Positions 1 through 5,644 are shown, counted from the first letter of the stretch. The stretch: 6,743 nucleotides of DNA from Nitrososphaeraceae archaeon (GCA_025922735.1 JAICHI010000060.1:1-6743); one strand, 5' to 3'. Notes: generated from the letters alone by a model not told the origin. Numbers and translations are program-made.

Positions 1-9
1 ATCCATTAT

Positions 10-138
10 ATGACTGAAGAAGCTTGTCAACCAAATTCTGCAAAAGCAACGACACCTGTAATACTGTACTTGAAAGTCATAGACCATTGGGATAAGATGA
101 AGGGTAAGAAACATAACTATTCTAGCTTCAATGTCTAG
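10..138 (+). CDS. Possible small hypothetical protein, or C-terminal end of a gene entering from the left
   Basis: An open frame runs from the left edge through ATG at 10 to TAG at 136-138. From the ATG it gives 42 residues with a soluble, mixed composition; residues VIDHWDKMKGKK lie near the C-terminus. No stop occurs between base 1 and the ATG, so this may be the tail of a larger gene outside the window. I recognise no family. The opposite strand is also open for about 39 codons here, so coding on this strand is not proven. Confidence 0.22.
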   Translation: MTEEACQPNSAKATTPVILYLKVIDHWDKMKGKKHNYSSFNV

Positions 139-184
139 ATCAACAAGTCGGGCTGGACAGGTTGCTTAATTATAAGACATAATA

Positions 185-430
185 TCATACCAACACACCC
201 TTGACGATATTCTTTACCATTACCTTTACAAGCATATCTTCCTCAAGCAGCAATTATTCCCTACACATAGTACAGTTTGCTCATAAAATTTTTCTTGAAT
301 TCACAAAATACTGCTCTGGACAATCCAAACTTCTTACATCTCCCTCCTTCAAATTCTCAACAGACCTCCTAATTGATATGCTGGGTGCATTAATAATCAG
401 AGCAAATACTATTACTAATGATAATATCAT
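185..430 (-). pseudogene. Decayed small secreted or membrane protein with two in-frame stops
   Basis: On the minus strand an ATG at 430 opens a frame whose first 17 or so residues are strongly hydrophobic (MILSLVIVFALIINAPS), like a signal peptide or membrane anchor. A charged stretch follows, with DCPEQYF near residues 36-42. The frame stops with TGA at 283-281 after 49 residues. The same register continues with short plausible peptides across a TAA at 256-254 to a final TGA at 187-185. A TATAAAAA box lies about 24 nt upstream of the ATG, as expected for a leaderless archaeal gene. I infer a gene interrupted by stops, or a genuine 49-aa protein ending at 281. The antisense frame 201-437 is Ser/Thr/Phe-rich, as shadow frames often are. 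Family unknown. Confidence 0.33.
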
Positions 431-448
431 GACATGATCCTAAAGTCC

Positions 449-458
449 CTTTTTATAT
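449..458 (-). promoter_or_regulatory. TATA box (bidirectional candidate)
   Basis: On the minus strand the sequence reads GATATAAAAAG, with its centre about 24 nt from the ATG at 430. On the plus strand the same bases read TTTTTATATC, which could start a transcript near 480, just before the nested hairpin at 518-586. Which direction is used cannot be told from sequence. Confidence 0.4.
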
Positions 459-465
459 CTTAATT

Positions 466-624
466 CTAGAGGAAGTCACCTCTGAAAATATAAGCAGGTG
501 TAGCACAACTAGAAGCCAAGATCTGGTGGGACTTACAACTCCTGCTTTGCTCCCCAATTCCCCAGAGCAGGAGGGCCACCAGTCTTTGTAGCTTAATGAG
601 AAACTCTTTTTCGTGTTTCCTCAT
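466..624 (-). CDS. Possible 52-aa hypothetical protein
   Basis: The minus-strand ATG at 624 opens 52 codons ending with TAG at 468-466. The first 26 residues look like real protein: a charged start (MRKHEKEF) followed by an amphipathic to hydrophobic helix (IKLQRLVALLLWGIG). The second half is Ser/Cys-rich and less convincing, so the frame may be the surviving N-terminus of a longer gene. A TATATA-like box at 639-646 sits only about 18 nt upstream, closer than usual. The frame fully covers the nested hairpin at 518-586, so the two interpretations compete. Family not recognised. Confidence 0.25.
   Translation of the reverse strand: MRKHEKEFLIKLQRLVALLLWGIGEQSRSCKSHQILASSCATPAYIFRGDFL
518..586. 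repeat. Nested inverted repeat, candidate structured RNA
   Basis: CTGGTGG at 523-529 pairs perfectly with CCACCAG at 576-582. Inside it, CTCCTGCT at 539-546 pairs perfectly with AGCAGGAG at 566-573, and three more pairs (one G-U) extend it to 549/563. Outside, AAGA 518-521 can pair with TCTT 583-586 around one bulged T. The result is a stem of about 22 bp, interrupted by a 9-nt bulge against 2 nt, with a 13-nt C-rich loop. It is GC-rich inside AT-rich flanks. A TTTTTATATC box at 450-459 and a T5 run at 607-611 could bound a plus-strand transcript of roughly 130 nt. I see no tRNA T-loop, box C/D or clear H/ACA layout. The structure is seen; RNA function is inferred. Confidence 0.45.
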
Positions 625-773
625 GCTGCAAAAGAAGAGTATATACCCCTGATACTCAAGCCGCTATTTCTTGCATCTTCGCTTATTGATAAGCATATAT
701 GTTCTTATTCCTGAGTTCCTGCTCTCGTATTTTACAGTCTTTTTATTTGATATTCGTCATTATCTAGGACATC

Positions 774-896
774 ATTGCATCCTCTGGTAAACCATCGCGG
801 CCTGGACACCTTGCCATTGATCCATATATGTGCGATGTTTGTGGCAGGGGATTTCCTACTAAGGAAGAGTATGATACGCACAGGCTACAGCATTAG
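774..896 (+). CDS. Small C2H2 zinc finger protein (start uncertain)
   Basis: This frame is open from just after a TAG at 765-767 to TAG at 894-896. Its last 23 residues form a textbook C2H2 finger: Cys at codons 831 and 840, Phe at 852, Tyr at 870, His at 879 and 891, giving C-x2-C-x12-H-x3-H with the F-x5-hydrophobic-x2-H core. Such a finger is expected to bind one zinc and contact DNA, RNA or protein. There is no in-frame ATG, GTG or TTG before the finger. ATT at 774 is about 28 nt after a TTTATTTG box, and the ATG at 828 lies immediately before the first Cys. The stop overlaps by 4 bp the stop of the convergent MFS gene. It may be a leaderless gene with a rare start, or a gene whose 5' end has decayed. 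The motif is clear; the start is a guess. Confidence 0.5.
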   Translation: MASSGKPSRPGHLAIDPYMCDVCGRGFPTKEEYDTHRLQH

Positions 897-2161
897 TAGC
901 TGTCATCAGCACTTGGTATTTTGGACTCGCCCTTTGTACCAAGGATCAGAAATGAAGCCAGTACAAGTACTGCACTAGTAGAGCCAAATGAGATGAACCA
1001 CACCAGGGGGTCTTTGCTGAAGACCGTGATAAAATAGCCTACGAACAGTGGCCCTAATATCAACCCCAAGTCTCCTATCATTCTATTTAATCCAATTCCG
1101 CGTGTAACATGCGATTGTACTCCTAGCGCTACTTCGTAGTTCATTTTGCCAATTCTCTTTACCTTTTCCTCTATCTGCTCTGCAGCCCACGCAATAGACT
1201 GGCCAAAAAAGCCAGAAGTTATCCCAATCAGCGTAATGATAACAAGCAGGTAAACCATTGATGTTGATAATGGAATGATTGCAACTAGCAATCCGGAAAT
1301 TAAGATTGCAGCAAATAGGGGCTTTTGCATGCCATAGACTTGCGTAAGTCTACCTGAGAAGAAAGAGCTAATCAGATTTGCAAGCGAAGCCATTGTAAGA
1401 ATTATGCCCATATCAAATACTGATAGATTCAGGCTCCCATATCCGAACAGCGGCACCCCTGTAGTATAGATCCCAGAACGGAGGAAGGCAAAGCCAAAAG
1501 TGGCAATGGCCGCAGTGTTAAGGTAGGCAGCCATGCTTGCCTGTCTGTTCTCGTGCTCATGCTCCTCCGCCTTTTCAATATTGAACCTCCGGCGCCGGCT
1601 AAAAATCGATATGATTACTGCTGCTACAAATACTACTGCAGCAAATGCAAAATATGGCGCGTTATATCCAAAAAACTCTGCAATTGGTGCTCCGACCACC
1701 GGTCCAACGATGGGTCCAAGCATCAATATCGACTGATAGCTTCCAATGTTTGTCCCACGCTTTGCTGCATCTGAAGACAGGAGCACAAACGCAATAGCTG
1801 CGCTGACGTAGATGGACGATGCGATCCCTTCCAGCAACCTGGCAAAAAGCAACACCCAATAGCTTGAGGCAAGGCCTGCAAGAGTTGACGCTCCAATGAG
1901 GATTCCAAGTCCAAGGATCATTGTCCTGCTTAGGCCAAGCCTGTCGGCAAGGAATCCGGCCGGGACATCAAAGATCAATCGGCCTATAGCAAAACCTGCG
2001 ATTACTGCGCCGACTAGAAATTCATTTGCTCCTAGGTCTTGTTTGGCGTAAAGCGTCAACGATGGTGTGACCATGGTAGAGCCCATCATGACTACAAGGG
2101 AGACTAGCGAAACTGCCAGTATGCTTGGCTGGATGCGTAGGTGCTCATTTAGTTTGAACAT
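893..2161 (-). CDS. Major facilitator superfamily (MFS) transporter, probable drug/metabolite exporter
   Basis: This 422-residue membrane protein has the length and hydrophobic pattern of a 12-helix MFS carrier. The signature between helices 2 and 3 is present as GFLADRLGLSR (residues 69-79). Arg108 with Glu111-Gly112 resembles motif B in helix 4. GPIVGPVVGAP (residues 149-159) in helix 5 matches motif C, which in this superfamily marks proton-coupled antiporters that export compounds. A charged cytoplasmic loop with four Arg and several His/Glu (residues 189-205) separates the two six-helix halves. I infer proton-driven efflux; the substrate cannot be read from sequence. The ATG at 2161 is preceded by GGTGA with 4 nt spacing, a fair Shine-Dalgarno match, unlike the leaderless genes nearby. 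It stands alone and converges on the small zinc finger ORF. Confidence 0.88.
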   Translation of the reverse strand: MFKLNEHLRIQPSILAVSLVSLVVMMGSTMVTPSLTLYAKQDLGANEFLVGAVIAGFAIGRLIFDVPAGFLADRLGLSRTMILGLGILIGASTLAGLASSYWVLLFARLLEGIASSIYVSAAIAFVLLSSDAAKRGTNIGSYQSILMLGPIVGPVVGAPIAEFFGYNAPYFAFAAVVFVAAVIISIFSRRRRFNIEKAEEHEHENRQASMAAYLNTAAIATFGFAFLRSGIYTTGVPLFGYGSLNLSVFDMGIILTMASLANLISSFFSGRLTQVYGMQKPLFAAILISGLLVAIIPLSTSMVYLLVIITLIGITSGFFGQSIAWAAEQIEEKVKRIGKMNYEVALGVQSHVTRGIGLNRMIGDLGLILGPLFVGYFITVFSKDPLVWFISFGSTSAVLVLASFLILGTKGESKIPSADDSY

Positions 2162-2165
2162 TTTG

Positions 2166-2170
2166 TCACC
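2166..2170 (-). promoter_or_regulatory. Shine-Dalgarno site of the MFS gene
   Basis: Read on the minus strand this is GGTGA, complementary to the archaeal 16S rRNA 3' end (ATCACCTCC), 4 nt before the ATG at 2161. It supports this start and a transcript with a 5' leader. Confidence 0.5.
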
Positions 2171-2189
2171 AATATTACAAAGAGATGAA

Positions 2190-2262
2190 TTGAAAGTTCA
2201 ACTATCAATGCGTGCCATGCCTAATTTATCTTTGTATGGCCCTCATTCAAATCAAAAATGAG
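2190..2262 (-). promoter_or_regulatory. MFS promoter region with TATA-like box and two inverted repeats
   Basis: A GATAAATTAG box (2221-2230, minus strand) would place transcription start near 2200 and give a leader of about 40 nt. TTGAA-AG-TTCAA at 2190-2201 is a 5-bp inverted repeat at the expected start site. CTCATT/AATGAG at 2242-2247 and 2257-2262 is a second one just upstream of the TATA box. Both positions suit repressor or activator binding, as is common for efflux genes. No regulator gene lies next to it, so the operator role is inference. Confidence 0.35.
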
Positions 2263-2353
2263 TTCATATTTATCTTCTGTACTGTTACCATATGTATAGG
2301 ATTCATATGTTGTTGCTCAAGTGTTAAGAGAGAATTGTTTCTTTTCCAAGGTC

Positions 2354-2534
2354 ATGACCAAGAGCCATTATCTTTATTTTGACAGGGTTGGCTATGCTGT
2401 CACAGAGTGTTGTATCGATCATTGGGTTAAGCAGCCCGAGCCATGTCCAAGCTGAGTCCCAGCAAAGCAATCAGAATAGTGATACAACTGTCTACCCCCC
2501 AGCATTCTCTCGCATCAGGACAGAATCAAGATAA
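2354..2534 (+). pseudogene. Possible frameshifted small secreted protein
   Basis: ATG at 2354 starts MTKS and then a 33-codon frame ending with TGA at 2453-2455. The adjacent frame from about 2367 reads IIFILTGLAM, then a further hydrophobic stretch, then SPSHVQA followed by a polar ESQQSNQNSD region, and ends at TAA 2532-2534. Joining MTKS to the second frame by one base shift would give a classic signal peptide with a cleavage site near VQA-E and a short polar mature part. Without the shift the second frame could start at TTG 2379 or ATG 2394. Alternatively the first frame is itself a small protein with a Cys-Cys-x2-Asp-His cluster. No convincing TATA box is in register. Family unknown. Confidence 0.25.
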
Positions 2535-2697
2535 AAAGACTACACATAAAAATCTCTTGGCATCCTCCAGAACAAAATGTCATCGCTGCGATGCAACCAG
2601 AGCAAATAAGATGCCGACAGGAATAGAAAATACTTAACGAATGGGTGCAGATAACAATCTCTGACACATAGTGAGTGCAAGGTGAAATAGCAGCCAT
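2515..2697 (-). CDS. Possible Cys-rich small ORF coupled to the CBS gene
   Basis: The ATG at 2697-2695 overlaps the TGA of the upstream CBS gene by one base (TGATG), an arrangement typical of translational coupling. The 60 residues are very Cys-rich. They include CRHLICSGCI, matching the C-x-H-x2-C-x2-C core of RING-type zinc fingers, then a pair of Cys spaced x3 after six residues. The first C-x2-C pair of a true RING is absent. The C-terminus is hydrophobic. The antisense frame 2443-2637 is also open in exact codon register, so a chance ORF is quite possible. I cannot assign a function. Confidence 0.22.
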   Translation of the reverse strand: MAAISPCTHYVSEIVICTHSLSIFYSCRHLICSGCIAAMTFCSGGCQEIFMCSLFILILS

Positions 2698-3149
2698 CAA
2701 TCCGTGTCAAGCAGATTTCGAAGCGAGCGATACCTGTTGTAATCTTCAGTCAGTATTTTTGCTAGCTTTTTTGCAATATCGCTTACTGACAATATGCCAA
2801 CCATCGAACCATCTTGCTCTAGTACAACTAGCCGCTTGATCTTGTTCTCTGCGATCGTCTCAGCTGCAGTGTCGACAGAATCAATGGATTTGACTGTGAT
2901 AAGAGGGGATGACATGATATGCCTGACTGCAACTTGATCAGCGCTCTTGTTCTGAGCAGATACTTTCTTTATGATATCCCTTTCAGTGACAATGCCAACC
3001 GGCTTCTTATTGTTGCCTTCGATCACTACTATCGATCCAATTCTATGTTTTGCCATCAATTTTGCTACATCCAAAGCAGAGGGGTTATCATTGATGTCGA
3101 CTGTAACAACTACTCTTTCTTGGGGTATTATTTCACTGACTACGCTCAC
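2697..3149 (-). CDS. Two-CBS-domain protein
   Basis: This 150-residue soluble protein consists almost only of a tandem CBS pair (Bateman module). CBS1 spans about residues 12-65 and ends in GIVTERDI; CBS2 spans about 77-132 and ends in VGILSVSDIA. Both keep the Thr/Ser-x-x-Asp motif (T55-D58 and S121-D124) that in this family contacts the ribose of a bound adenosine ligand such as AMP, ATP or S-adenosylmethionine. Stand-alone pairs usually dimerise and sense energy or nucleotide state. The start is GTG at 3149. A TATTTATTT box about 26 nt upstream makes this start fit a leaderless transcript. The cyclase gene lies upstream in the same direction but nearly 300 bp away, so they are probably separate units. 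The ligand and partner are unknown. Confidence 0.88.
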   Translation of the reverse strand: MSVVSEIIPQERVVVTVDINDNPSALDVAKLMAKHRIGSIVVIEGNNKKPVGIVTERDIIKKVSAQNKSADQVAVRHIMSSPLITVKSIDSVDTAAETIAENKIKRLVVLEQDGSMVGILSVSDIAKKLAKILTEDYNRYRSLRNLLDTD

Positions 3150-3170
3150 GCTATAGAAGGAACTTCTTTC

Positions 3171-3180
3171 AAATAAATAT
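3171..3180 (-). promoter_or_regulatory. TATA box of the CBS gene
   Basis: On the minus strand this reads ATATTTATTT, centred about 26 nt upstream of the GTG at 3149. That supports a leaderless transcript and the GTG start. Confidence 0.55.
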
Positions 3181-3443
3181 GCTCGCGCTTGCCTGTCCCA
3201 CTAGAAAGAAAACTAAAGTGGTTTTGCATCAATCTCCTGGCCTTTCGTGGTGTCGCTGAGTTTATTGATGGCGTCTCGTAGGGATTAATTGCTTTAAAAG
3301 CTTGACTCGCTTTTAATAAGAACGCTCTATTCTTGTTGAGGAAGATGTTGCTATTGTTGTAGGGATCATTCTAATCGCAAAATATTGGTCCGCATGACAT
3401 ATAGGAGAATGAATATTTTGTTTCAACCATCTCTTAACAGAAC
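3181..3443. other. Intergenic region between cyclase and CBS genes
   Basis: This 263-bp stretch carries no supported gene. A minus-strand frame stays open from about 3383 to the CBS start but has no ATG, GTG or TTG start until near its end. The main feature is the inverted repeat at 3294-3316. Confidence 0.4.
3294..3316. repeat. Perfect 8-bp inverted repeat
   Basis: TTAAAAGC at 3294-3301 and GCTTTTAA at 3309-3316 are perfectly complementary around a 7-nt spacer. The left arm is itself inside the palindrome GCTTT-A-AAAGC (3291-3301). It lies about 130-150 bp downstream of the cyclase stop and about 145-165 bp upstream of the CBS start. It could be an operator or a transcript-end hairpin; neither is shown. 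Confidence 0.45.
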
Positions 3444-4154
3444 CTATCTTAACGTATACAGTTGATAGCTGCCTCCCGTCTTTTCATCAATGTAGGCCCA
3501 CTTCTTGGGATCAACATTCATTTCTATAAGATTTTGTTTGTTGTCTAGATTTTTATACATTGACTGGCCAATCACTATCTGCCAAGTCTTTGACAGTGCT
3601 ATCATTTTTGCGGCCATACTGATGCTCGATCCTACTATGTCGATATGAGCCCGATCTATGCTCTTGCCATAGAGCACAACTTGTACATCGCCGTAGTCGA
3701 TCGACATTTTTACGGCTAGTTGTGGAAGCCCGCGGGTGCTCAGCTCGGGATTGACACAATCTTTGATGATCCTCTGCATGTATTTTGCACAGTCTACTGC
3801 GTTTTTGGATGCTTGTCTGCTGTCGTATTCAGCAGGAAAAAGGGCAATAATCGCATCGCCTACATATTTTAGCACATAGCCACCATACTCTGAGGTTACA
3901 AGACTCATCTCCTGTGAAAATACATGCAATATCGTTGCAAACTTCTCAGGGGACAGCGCCATGCTCATCTTGGTTGAACCATCAATGTCTACATAGAGTA
4001 TCACGACGCCCACCTTTTGGTTAACTTTTCGCCTGAGGAAGCGCTTGCAGGACTCTGTGGAAAGGTCTATCTGCACGCCTCTATCAAGGGTCTGCCTTAC
4101 CCGTGCTTGGGCCGCGTTAAAGTCTTTCACAGGTGATAACAAGCCACTATTCAT
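3444..4154 (-). CDS. Class III adenylate/guanylate cyclase-like protein, transition-state residues substituted
   Basis: This is a 236-residue soluble protein with one class III cyclase catalytic domain (about residues 46-200) and no membrane or sensor domain. In this family two Asp residues bind the metals that drive conversion of ATP (or GTP) to cAMP (or cGMP). Here they are D56 in LYVDIDGST and D100 in KYVGDAI. K96 and D172 (in HIDIVG) match the Lys/Asp pair that selects adenine. The usual GDTVNLAAR segment is GSSISMAAK (175-183), so the transition-state Asn and Arg become Ser179 and Lys183. The enzyme may be slow, use other residues, or act as a nucleotide sensor. The ATG at 4154 is about 24 nt from a TTATAT box, so it is probably leaderless. 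It is divergent from the SHOCT gene. The family is clear; activity is uncertain. Confidence 0.85.
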   Translation of the reverse strand: MNSGLLSPVKDFNAAQARVRQTLDRGVQIDLSTESCKRFLRRKVNQKVGVVILYVDIDGSTKMSMALSPEKFATILHVFSQEMSLVTSEYGGYVLKYVGDAIIALFPAEYDSRQASKNAVDCAKYMQRIIKDCVNPELSTRGLPQLAVKMSIDYGDVQVVLYGKSIDRAHIDIVGSSISMAAKMIALSKTWQIVIGQSMYKNLDNKQNLIEMNVDPKKWAYIDEKTGGSYQLYTLR

Positions 4155-4172
4155 ATCGCATTATTGCCACCA

Positions 4173-4182
4173 CCATATAATC
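4173..4182 (-). promoter_or_regulatory. TATA box of the cyclase gene
   Basis: On the minus strand this reads GATTATATGG, centred about 24 nt upstream of the ATG at 4154, consistent with a leaderless transcript. Confidence 0.5.
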
Positions 4183-4321
4183 TGACAATATGATAATAGA
4201 GTGTATAAGCTCTTCTGAAGCTACTGAAAGGTAATAAGCAGCGGCCATGTCATTTACAATCAAATGGATTTTTTTGCCCCTGCTGTTGTTGAATCGTACA
4301 GCTGATTTATCATCAAGTTAC

Positions 4322-4329
4322 TTATACAA
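4322..4329 (+). promoter_or_regulatory. TATA box of the SHOCT-domain gene
   Basis: TTATACAA is centred about 25 nt before the ATG at 4350, which supports this start on a leaderless mRNA. With the cyclase promoter it makes the 195-bp intergenic space a divergent control region; a T7 run lies at 4269-4275. Confidence 0.5.
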
Positions 4330-4349
4330 TGCAGATCAAGCGAGCCTAA

Positions 4350-5066
4350 ATGTCTCTATCCGACAATAGCCGAAAGAAAAGAGGTCAGACAACATCAACA
4401 ATTACTGAAGCTGAGCGTATAGTGGCCGATCAGGTTTCGCCCAATCGCCGAGCGGAAATTCTAGAGTACCTAAAGCTGTTTGGCTACAAACCTGACAGAA
4501 CTATCTTGCAGGTGCATCTAGTTGGTTTTTTCAACAAGCGGCGGACTAACGTACGGGCGGTGGAACAAAGAGAGGCAGCTGCGAAGAGGTACGGCGGCAC
4601 GACCTTTGTAGTTGTGGGCAGGACGCATGATCCATCTATAATGGATTCAGTGATCAAGCCAAAAAAGAAAAGAGATGAAACGAGCCCCGGGTACGTCGGC
4701 TATCTGTGGAAGAGCAAGGATCCTCAGAAAAGAGCACCCCATGAAGTTATTCCGCTTGATTTTACTCCAGTTCATGTCCCTTATCCGGCAGACTGGAAGA
4801 ATATGTTCGCCACCAAAGGATTCATGGTAGCACTTCATGTGCCAACGTCTTTTGCAAAACACAAGAACAAGTTATCACGCGCCCTCTACCGGGCAGGCAA
4901 GAAAGCAGATGTCAGGAAGCCCTGGGACTTTGTTGAAGAAATTAGAAGTAGCGGCTACGGACAGCAAGCAGCCGAGGATCCCTTGAGCATTTTGAAAATC
5001 AGGCTAGCGAAGGGTGAGATAAGCCCACAAGAGTATGAAAAGCTGCGTCACACACTGACTACGTGA
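4350..5066 (+). CDS. Basic protein of unknown function with C-terminal SHOCT domain
   Basis: This is a 238-residue, Lys/Arg-rich soluble protein. The last 29 residues (DPLSILKIRLAKGEISPQEY and onward, 210-238) match the SHOCT (short C-terminal domain) pattern: a first helix, a Gly-Glu-Ile-Ser/Thr turn, then a helix with Glu-Tyr and Leu. SHOCT units are usually attached to unrelated N-terminal parts and are thought to mediate oligomerisation. The N-terminal 205 residues match nothing I recognise. They show a basic tail (RKKRG near residue 8), an alpha/beta-like stretch with TILQVHLVGFF and TTFVVVGRTHD, a Lys-rich loop (KPKKKR, near 103-108) and a second beta-rich part (HEVIPLDFTPVHVPYPADW). 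There is no signal peptide or membrane helix. The charge would suit nucleic acid binding, but that is only a guess. The start fits the TATA spacing. Confidence 0.82.
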   Translation: MSLSDNSRKKRGQTTSTITEAERIVADQVSPNRRAEILEYLKLFGYKPDRTILQVHLVGFFNKRRTNVRAVEQREAAAKRYGGTTFVVVGRTHDPSIMDSVIKPKKKRDETSPGYVGYLWKSKDPQKRAPHEVIPLDFTPVHVPYPADWKNMFATKGFMVALHVPTSFAKHKNKLSRALYRAGKKADVRKPWDFVEEIRSSGYGQQAAEDPLSILKIRLAKGEISPQEYEKLRHTLTT

Positions 5067-5067
5067 T

Positions 5068-5128
5068 CCCCCTCCCTATCTCCCTATTCCTCTCCCACCC
5101 CTCCCCCCCACGCTCTGCCCCGTACTCC
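5068..5128 (+). promoter_or_regulatory. Pyrimidine tract plus GTACTCC motif upstream of the SWIM gene
   Basis: Right after the SHOCT stop the plus strand is almost purely C/T up to 5109, with seven C-runs of three to seven through 5121, and ends in CCCCGTACTCC (5118-5128) next to the TATA box. The other strand has enough G-runs for a G-quadruplex. The same order (C-rich tract, GTACTCC, TATA box) occurs on the minus strand before the gene at 6191-6553. It could serve termination of the SHOCT gene, activation of the SWIM gene, or both. Confidence 0.5.
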
Positions 5129-5141
5129 TTTTATTATATAC
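5129..5141 (+). promoter_or_regulatory. TATA box of the SWIM gene
   Basis: TTTTATTATATAC contains TATATA centred about 28 nt before the ATG at 5166, giving a leader of a few bases or none. Confidence 0.55.
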
Positions 5142-5165
5142 TGAGAATGTGACTACTTTTGTGCG

Positions 5166-5453
5166 ATGAATTGGTTGAAGAACAAAAGGAGGATCTCCCG
5201 CCAGAATTTGCTGGAGATGCTAAAACGCATAGACCGCGCTTATGGGATAATAGAGCTAAATGAAAGTGAGCCAATGATACTTGAAATGAATAGAAAAGAG
5301 CGGCTATTTGAAGTCCGTAGCAGTAAGGACAAAGGCAGGTTCTATAAGGTCGATGCAGACATCAAAATGTGCACATGTCCTGACTTTAACTTCCGATTCT
5401 TGAAGTGCAAGCATATAATAGCGGCCGAGTTTGCGTCTGGGATCACAAGCTAG
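5166..5453 (+). CDS. SWIM zinc finger domain protein
   Basis: This 95-residue protein has a basic N-terminus (MNWLKNKRRISRQ) and a short beta-rich middle (LFEVRSSKDKGRFYKVD). A C-terminal SWIM finger runs C69-x-C71-x9-C81-x-H83, in MCTCPDFNF then KCKHIIAAEF. SWIM fingers bind one zinc and act in DNA or protein binding; in archaea and bacteria they occur in helicase-associated and recombination-linked proteins and as small stand-alone units like this one. The aromatic and Asp residues after the second Cys and the helix after the His are typical. The TAG is 8 nt before the zinc-ribbon ORF, so the two are probably cotranscribed. A role in DNA repair or recombination is plausible from other SWIM proteins but is not shown here. 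Confidence 0.85.
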   Translation: MNWLKNKRRISRQNLLEMLKRIDRAYGIIELNESEPMILEMNRKERLFEVRSSKDKGRFYKVDADIKMCTCPDFNFRFLKCKHIIAAEFASGITS

Positions 5454-5461
5454 AAGCAAAA

Positions 5462-5581
5462 ATGGGACACGGAGCAATATGCTCAAACAAAAAATGCAGT
5501 CATCGGCTTGGATTACACCAGTATGACAGCAAAAAGAGGGCCTTTATATGCACAAAATGCAGGTGTGACAAATACAAGTGA
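5462..5581 (+). CDS. 39-aa zinc-ribbon-like protein
   Basis: ATG at 5462 opens 39 codons ending with TGA at 5579-5581. Cysteines lie at 7, 12, 30, 33 and 35: C-x4-C (ICSNKKC), 17 residues, then C-x2-C-x-C (FICTKCRC). Two Cys pairs separated by a short basic, beta-like stretch (SKKRAFI) are the usual build of a small zinc ribbon, and basic residues fill the rest. It starts 8 nt after the SWIM stop with no TATA box between, so I infer one operon and possibly a shared function. Its short length means it is easily missed in automated annotation. Exact family not recognised. Confidence 0.62.
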   Translation: MGHGAICSNKKCSHRLGLHQYDSKKRAFICTKCRCDKYK

Positions 5582-5610
5582 CAAAGAAATTGAATTGAGT
5601 TATAGAGAGC

Positions 5611-5622
5611 AAAAAATAAATT
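5611..5622 (+). promoter_or_regulatory. TATA box of the DUF2024 gene
   Basis: AAATAAATTT is centred about 27 nt before the ATG at 5645. This gives the gene its own leaderless promoter, separate from the SWIM operon. Confidence 0.45.
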
Positions 5623-5644
5623 TCATTCTTGCTCCACTTATAGC

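Noticed and set aside
201..437. 78-codon plus-strand ORF with a TTG start and an upstream AT-rich box
   Set aside because: It is Ser/Thr/Phe-rich with no recognisable features, and the minus strand carries a better signal-peptide-like frame over the same bases.
460..483. GAGGAAGTC resembling the start of an RNase P RNA core
   Set aside because: The other conserved RNase P regions are missing downstream.
588..606. TAGCTTAATGAG resembling a tRNA D-arm
   Set aside because: No anticodon arm, T-loop or acceptor stem can be built around it.
2443..2637. 64-codon plus ORF with a CHRC motif
   Set aside because: It is in exact antisense register with the Cys-rich minus ORF, has no promoter, and its composition is not convincing.
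3150..3383. Long open minus frame ending over the CBS GTG start
   Set aside because: No ATG, GTG or TTG until close to the end, and it contains the CBS TATA box; probably chance.
4147..4248. 33-codon minus ORF overlapping the cyclase start, with a longer frame visible if one A is added to the A7 run near 4272
   Set aside because: The frame as written has only an internal ATG, no TATA box in register and no family resemblance; it also covers the cyclase promoter.
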